Shown here piece by piece: positions 63,704 through 64,000 of a stretch of DNA of 64,000 nt. The stretch's first letter is position 1. Every line of letters begins with the position of its first letter. The DNA lies in contig JBQNAI010000004.1 of assembly GCA_052170555.1 (NCBI GenBank), forward strand, positions 124,001 to 188,000. Reading direction: 5' to 3'. This DNA is from Scybalousia_A sp052170555 (lineage in GTDB: Bacteria; Bacteroidota; Bacteroidia; Bacteroidales; P3). The translations under genes were made by a program, and so were the position numbers. The notes under the pieces were generated by a model. The model was not told the DNA's origin. It was given only the letters and a program-made list of their open reading frames with translations, and did no database searches.

Positions 63704-64000
63704 GAAAACTATAGCCTTGAGTTATATAGAAGAAAGTTGTCCCATTTTTATAGAATGAATTCATTACAATTGTTCTTTTTTTGTTAATTTATTTATCTAT
63801 TTTGAAGTTTTTGAATGTTGATTTGTATGTATAGGTGCTTAGTGTTTTGAAGGATCATCTAATTATCTTGGTTATAACTGTGCTTGTTTCAAATTTTAAC
63901 ACGTCAAACATATATTAATGAAATGTATTTAGCAGGTTCCATACCTATTGATTTGAAGTGCATACTCTAATATATTTTCTTACTGCTTTGCATGGAACGA
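63704..64000. other. Right-edge intergenic stretch
   Basis: AT-rich DNA after the SMR gene up to the window edge. No open frame, hairpin or promoter was confidently seen. Confidence 0.4.

Overview
The window is chromosomal DNA of a low-GC member of the Bacteroidota, most likely order Bacteroidales. The evidence is a protein with a type IX secretion (Por) C-terminal sorting tail, an S46 dipeptidyl-peptidase, a short RpoD beginning MRQLKITKSI, a P-protein GcvP fused in one chain, FloA/NfeD, calycin-like small lipoproteins, and promoters of the Bacteroidota type (TTTG, about 20 bases, TAnnTTTG) in front of at least ten genes. No tRNA, rRNA, CRISPR array, prophage or insertion sequence was recognised. 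The genus cannot be fixed from the sequence alone.

Layout. 1-8.5 kb: a von Willebrand-type membrane protein running off the left edge, coupled to a membrane-anchored J-domain protein; a divergent 415-bp spacer full of short repeats; a GT2 glycosyltransferase fused to a reduced sugar-phosphotransferase-like half; a lepB/response-regulator pair; an S41 protease. 8.6-16.4 kb: acyl-CoA ligase, porin, SDR, then the rpoD-dnaX-fabD block, where dnaX is split by a run of nine A that looks like a gamma/tau slippage site. 16.7-20.3 kb: acyl-CoA dehydrogenase with both electron-transfer flavoprotein subunits. 20.8-32 kb: envelope and secretion genes (methyltransferase, T9SS cargo, S46 peptidase, a 1497-residue TamB-like protein, HtrA protease). 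32.4-41 kb: gyrB, three small secreted proteins and lipoproteins, a membrane protein, a YfhO-type protein and a coiled-coil lipoprotein. 41-49 kb: decayed coding remnants, a ClpB that lacks its N-domain, argS-clpS-nfeD-floA, and a clear pseudogene. 49.4-59 kb: gcvP, then pepA-pdxA-ligA-mtaB. 59-64 kb: a PAS / radical-SAM / threonine-aldolase operon with a broken last gene, a phosphotransbutyrylase-type gene, a GNAT and an SMR transporter.

The window is mostly housekeeping. The more unusual layers are: (1) the A9 site in dnaX with a 204-codon continuation in the -1 frame; (2) a family of about 65-bp intergenic elements with shared words, sitting mainly at gene 3' ends and probably serving as terminators; (3) two repeat arrays in the spacer before the glycosyltransferase, one with 20-21 bp spacing; (4) the glycosyltransferase/reduced phosphotransferase fusion; (5) ClpB without its N-domain; (6) several decaying genes. 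Because dnaX and the threonine aldolase are both broken by -1 at homopolymers, a base-count error in the assembly must be excluded before either is interpreted biologically.
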